Assembly (NCBI GenBank): GCA_033980235.1
Contig: CM067065.1
Span: 27,640,155-27,704,154 of the forward strand
Direction of reading: 5' to 3'
Origin: Diadema setosum
Lineage: Eukaryota; Echinodermata; Echinoidea; Diadematoida; Diadematidae
Length of the DNA: 64,000 bases
Shown: positions 61,101 to 64,000 of the stretch, in pieces
Numbering within the stretch: the stretch's first letter is position 1
Layout: each line of letters opens with the position of its first letter
Program-made: the position numbers and the translations under genes
The notes under the pieces: generated by a model
Seen by the model: only the letters and a program-made list of their open reading frames with translations
What the model was told of the DNA's origin: nothing
Database searches by the model: none

Positions 61101-63555
61101 CTCTCCAAGGGAGCTATATTTTTCATGTGAGATTACATTATATTCCCAAGGCGTGCAGCAACTAGTTAAAGTGTTGTACACAGTGGAAATGTGACTCTTT
61201 TCCAAAGGACTGCTGAATGTTTTATAATACCATGATAGACAGCTGAGTATAATATGTTGTTCATAAATACATGCCATTTCATTCGAGACCCATCAGCATT
61301 AAGTCAAGATCTCTAAATTGCACCACTGTTTGTGATATGATTTTTGAGCCCTGCTACATTAGTCATGTCATTACATCATGACCACGTCTCCGACCAGTAT
61401 TAATGTAGGCCTGTATAGATATTAATTTAGCATTTTTCTTCCACTGTCCAGGTGTGGTCGATATCCACCAGGACATCATCATCCAGCGGACGCGCTACGC
61501 CATACAGGAGCACCAGCTGTACAGCTGCCTGATGTGCAAGGCCGTCTGCCAGTTGCCCAGCCTGGTGGGGCCGGCAGACAGAGGGGACCTGAGGAGGGGC
61601 GGAGAACTCTACCAGCTGGCCTCGGAAATCAATGGGGAGCTGGAGGAAGGAAAATTGTACACCTTCCATGCCACCGGTGAGGGGGATGAACATTCCTGTA
61701 GTAGGCTTCTTCTCCCTAGTACTGTGACAGTTACTCTGAAAACAGCTGTGCACTTTAACCTGTTGAGGACAAGTCTCGAGTACTGTATAAGCTGTTATTT
61801 TCACGAGGGTTTAATTTTCTCAAATTTTGCGAATCACACATGGGCCGCGAATTTAACAACATGCGAAAATGTCAACGTGTGTTAGGGTAATGTGGGCTTA
61901 TGAAGATCTCTACATCAATTTGCGAAAACAAGATCCCGTGAAAATGTCTGTGATCCCCTCATTAGCGAAAATATCTGTACGCGAAAATAACACTGTATAC
62001 AGGATACAGTGTACTCGGGCAAGTGTCTATATGGGAAATGCGTGTTGTAGCAAAATCAGTTCGTCCTCAATGGGTAGATGGAATTGTAGATTTCAAAGCT
62101 TCCATTGAAAACTTTCTCATCTGTGCTGAGTTTCCTTCTTTTGTTTTGTTTTTCTTATACATGGAATCATTATTAAAGCCCTGTAATAACAGGACCGACA
62201 TGACACTTTTGGAGGAGGCCCAATTGAAGGAAACTGAATTATCAACCCAAAGCTTGAGTCTTATTACCTGTTTTATAATGTTTACAAGGATATATGGGCA
62301 AACAACTTGCAGAGAGGCGTAGCAATAATATGTTTAGCTTTACTGATTTGCATATAAAGTGGTTTAGACTAATACCAGGAAATGGCATTCATTAGAAACA
62401 GAAACTAGTGACAGATAATAAGATTTCTTGGTTCTTTTTTTTTTTTTTTTGGGGGGGGGGGGCTCTATGTGTACTTTTACACTTTGTACTGTAAAACCAG
62501 AAACAAATGGGGACATAAACTGTTGAAAATACCTGCTTGGCATTTAGTGCATTGTGCACAAACACACTTTCCTGCGCATTTCACTTTTGCAAATCTTGTC
62601 TCGTGAAATTTGTTCAAAGTTTCATGTACACTAGCATCCTGGTTTTACAGTCTGCAAATCACTCTAAAAATTATGCCGAAGGACTCTTTGAATATTGTTT
62701 CATTTCTCTTATATTCATTTGGTTTTCATCAATGTAGATCTGCAATGTACCTATGATCCAGTGACGGATGAGCTTGTCTCAGACTTGACCTACAAGCAGG
62801 ACGCCACGTGCCCCTGGTGCCAGGGTTCAGGGTAAGCCTACGACCCCCTTCTAAAGTTTGTTGTGAAAAGCCATTCAGAAGCACGCCCTCTATCGGCTGA
62901 TTTGAACCAGGGATTTTATAATGTGAATTAGGTTTAGCCCTTTGCCATGTCAATTTAGTGCCTTGTCGTTGATGTTAGGGAACACACTCTGTTTGTTTAC
63001 TTGTTGGCACATAGTAGAATATGATGGTGAGTTCAAATCTTTACAAAACTCATGAGGATCAACAAATATTTTCAGTTTCTGATTGCCAGGCGGGATCCTG
63101 AGCTTTGTATTAAATTTCAGTTACCGGTACTTAGTTTAAATGAGCGTTATAACGGCCAAATTTATTGTTAATTTTACAACTGACAGTTCCTGTTCGTGTA
63201 ATAAATGATGTCAGAATGCTGAAATTTTGAAGACCATATCACCACCACAAAGACTTTGTCTTCTCAATCCCTGACCAGTTTTTCGTCTTCCGAAGCTTTT
63301 CTTGTCAGGGATACATGAAGCTCAGCCTGCCTTCAAAAAAACCCAACATTTTTCTCTCCCCTGATTTTTTTTTTTGTTGTTGTTGTTGTTGGTTGTCTTC
63401 CTCTGCAGAACCACTCATCTGCGTCGTCTGAAAGCAGACGGCAGCATCGTCTACGTCAACGGGGATCGGACCAGCACCCCATCCGACTCCACCACCTGCG
63501 ACTGTGGCCACAAACACTTCTGGGGCGGGGTGGAGTACGACAACCCCCCTCTTAT
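57284..63555 (+). CDS. VCPIP1: OTU deubiquitinase VCPIP1/VCIP135, 3' end outside the window
   Basis: Seven exons (57284-58160, 58809-58937, 59779-59909, 60545-60656, 61452-61676, 62738-62831, 63409-63555) join in phase to 571 residues plus a partial codon; the human protein is about 1220 residues, so the gene continues to the right. VCIP135 is an OTU-family deubiquitinase that binds p97/VCP and acts in reassembly of Golgi and ER membranes after mitosis. N-terminal Cys25, Cys30, Cys45 and Cys48 look zinc-binding. The OTU domain has 'DGDGHC' with Asp189 and nucleophile Cys192, and 'GRNHF' with catalytic His327. 'HIFGLANVLRRPIILLDS' is typical of the family. Later CxxC pairs (exons 5-7) may form another zinc site. 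It lacks the Pro-rich N-terminus of the mammalian protein. All introns are GT-AG. Confidence 0.95.
58809..58937 (+). CDS. VCPIP1: VCPIP1 coding exon 2
   Basis: Acceptor 'caatttaag', donor AAAG|GTCAGT. Encodes 'VFLP...GKDGTLNKPLCVAW' and 'SSSGRNHFIALVGVK', including OTU catalytic His327. Confidence 0.92.
59779..59909 (+). CDS. VCPIP1: VCPIP1 coding exon 3
   Basis: Acceptor 'ctaattag', donor CAG|GTTTGA (weaker than usual). Encodes 'RPLPRLPRWMLTKAWGTPQ' and on to 'CTIGGERTLQ' (residues 337-379). It matches the region after the OTU domain in VCIP135. Confidence 0.9.
60545..60656 (+). CDS. VCPIP1: VCPIP1 coding exon 4
   Basis: Acceptor 'taatttcaag', donor AGCAG|GTACGG. Encodes 'EKYVQRLATAMEGLFLDKHG' and 'VHPSLVSDAYNYIYKRA' (residues 380-416). 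Confidence 0.93.
61452..61676 (+). CDS. VCPIP1: VCPIP1 coding exon 5
   Basis: Acceptor 'ccactgtccag', donor ACCG|GTGAGG. Encodes residues 417 (completed) to 491, with 'CLMCKAVC', probably part of a zinc-binding region. Confidence 0.93.
61755..62077. mobile_element. 90-bp TTAA MITE interrupted by a second MITE
   Basis: The outer element starts TTAACCTGTTGAGGACAAG (61755) and ends 'cgtcctcaatgggta' (62077). At its central 'cgagtactcggg' it is broken by a 230-bp insert (61781-62013) bounded by TA. The insert's imperfect inverted ends read 'tactgtata...gttattttc' and 'gaaaataacactgtata'. The outer element lies in VCPIP1 intron 5. Confidence 0.8.
62738..62831 (+). CDS. VCPIP1: VCPIP1 coding exon 6
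   Basis: Acceptor 'catcaatgtag', donor CAGG|GTAAGC. Encodes 'DLQCTYDPVTDELVSDLTYK' and 'CPWCQGSG' (residues 492-523), with a CxxC pair. Confidence 0.93.
63409..63555 (+). CDS. VCPIP1: VCPIP1 coding exon 7
   Basis: Acceptor 'cctctgcag', donor TTAT|GTGAGT. Encodes 'LKADGSIVYVNGDRTS' and 'CDCGHKHFWGGVEYDNPP', a well conserved stretch of VCIP135. The next exon is beyond the window. Confidence 0.94.
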
Positions 63556-63822
63556 GTGAGTCTTCATTTGCTTTTAGATAGCCAGCAGTTTACCTGTCTG
63601 TCAATTCACTTTTGCTATTACATGTTGTTATGTTTGAACTATTTTGATTCCTGAACCCCAAGAAAGTAAAACAAACAAAAATAGCAATAACAATAAGATT
63701 AAAGGGGATGGCTAGTACCTGATCAGTGGGAATCAGTGGGAATGCTGGGGGATGATTGTTCCAATCCTTGTGGGATTCATTTACGAGTACATTATATATC
63801 TATTGTTGTGTGAAAATTATTT

Positions 63823-64000
63823 GCTTCAGAATGGTCTCATATTCAAGTAATGTGCAGTTCAATCTTTCCAGGTTCGCACGCCTGTACAGTGACGGAGGCG
63901 ATCGTTAATAGCCCATTAACGATTGCCCCGACACTGTACCGGCACGCTAACCTGGAAACATTGAACTGCACATTACTTCAATATGAGACCATTCTGAAGC
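63823..64000. repeat. Foldback element at the window edge
   Basis: The left arm, starting 'gcttcagaatggtctcatat' (63823), is repeated inverted, ending exactly at 64000. About 48 of the outer 50 positions match, and 'cgttaat/attaacg' closes the hairpin near 63903-63925. The element may extend past the window. It lies in a VCPIP1 intron and is probably a MITE. Confidence 0.85.

Overview
This is a stretch of metazoan nuclear DNA, AT-rich and full of repeats. It has spliced genes with GT-AG introns (and one GC-AG intron), microsatellites, a CR1/L2-like non-LTR retrotransposon with an intact reading frame, a tRNA-derived SINE and many short terminal-inverted-repeat (TIR) elements. Both genes are conserved animal genes. 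The repeat content looks to me like a marine deuterostome, most likely an echinoderm. That placement is inference; no ribosomal or mitochondrial marker is present.

Only two cellular genes can be supported. PPP1R2 (protein phosphatase 1 inhibitor-2) lies on the minus strand at 44341-49431. It has four coding exons whose phases join into a complete 214-residue protein, and its third intron uses a GC donor. VCPIP1 (VCIP135, an OTU deubiquitinase partner of p97/VCP) lies on the plus strand from 57284 and runs off the right edge. Seven exons give about 571 residues, including the OTU catalytic Cys and His. The two genes are divergent, and much of the 7.85 kb between them is mobile DNA.

Layout. 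1-7720: two tandem copies (A, B) of a non-coding-looking segment; a third, more diverged copy (C) is at about 32700-39800. Insertions that differ between copies show where a retrotransposon fragment, a hAT-type MITE (8-bp target duplication) and TTAA-targeted MITEs landed. 8600-9950: a diverged tandem array, then a short-motif array. 10813-19139: a nested stack, in which a TTAA MITE is split by a 6.5 kb block holding the retrotransposon and three direct repeats behind its 5' end, with a second TTAA MITE next to it. 20375-24517: a 4.1 kb TIR element with no convincing ORF and eleven copies of a 12-bp motif. 24867-26905: a retrotransposon 3' end and a SINE split by a TTAA MITE. 26906-32700: no recognisable gene. 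39800-44340: small MITEs and foldbacks. 44341-49431: PPP1R2. 50816-52161: a second TIR element with eight copies of a different motif. 53013-56018: a 3 kb foldback element with arms of about 1.28 kb. 57284-63555: VCPIP1, with a MITE-in-MITE in intron 5. 63823-64000: a foldback cut by the window edge.

The most unusual content is the set of TIR elements that lack ORFs but carry many copies of a private 12-16 bp CpG-containing motif in both orientations along their whole length. The best cases are 20375-24517 and 50816-52161; 9487-9916 may be a third.
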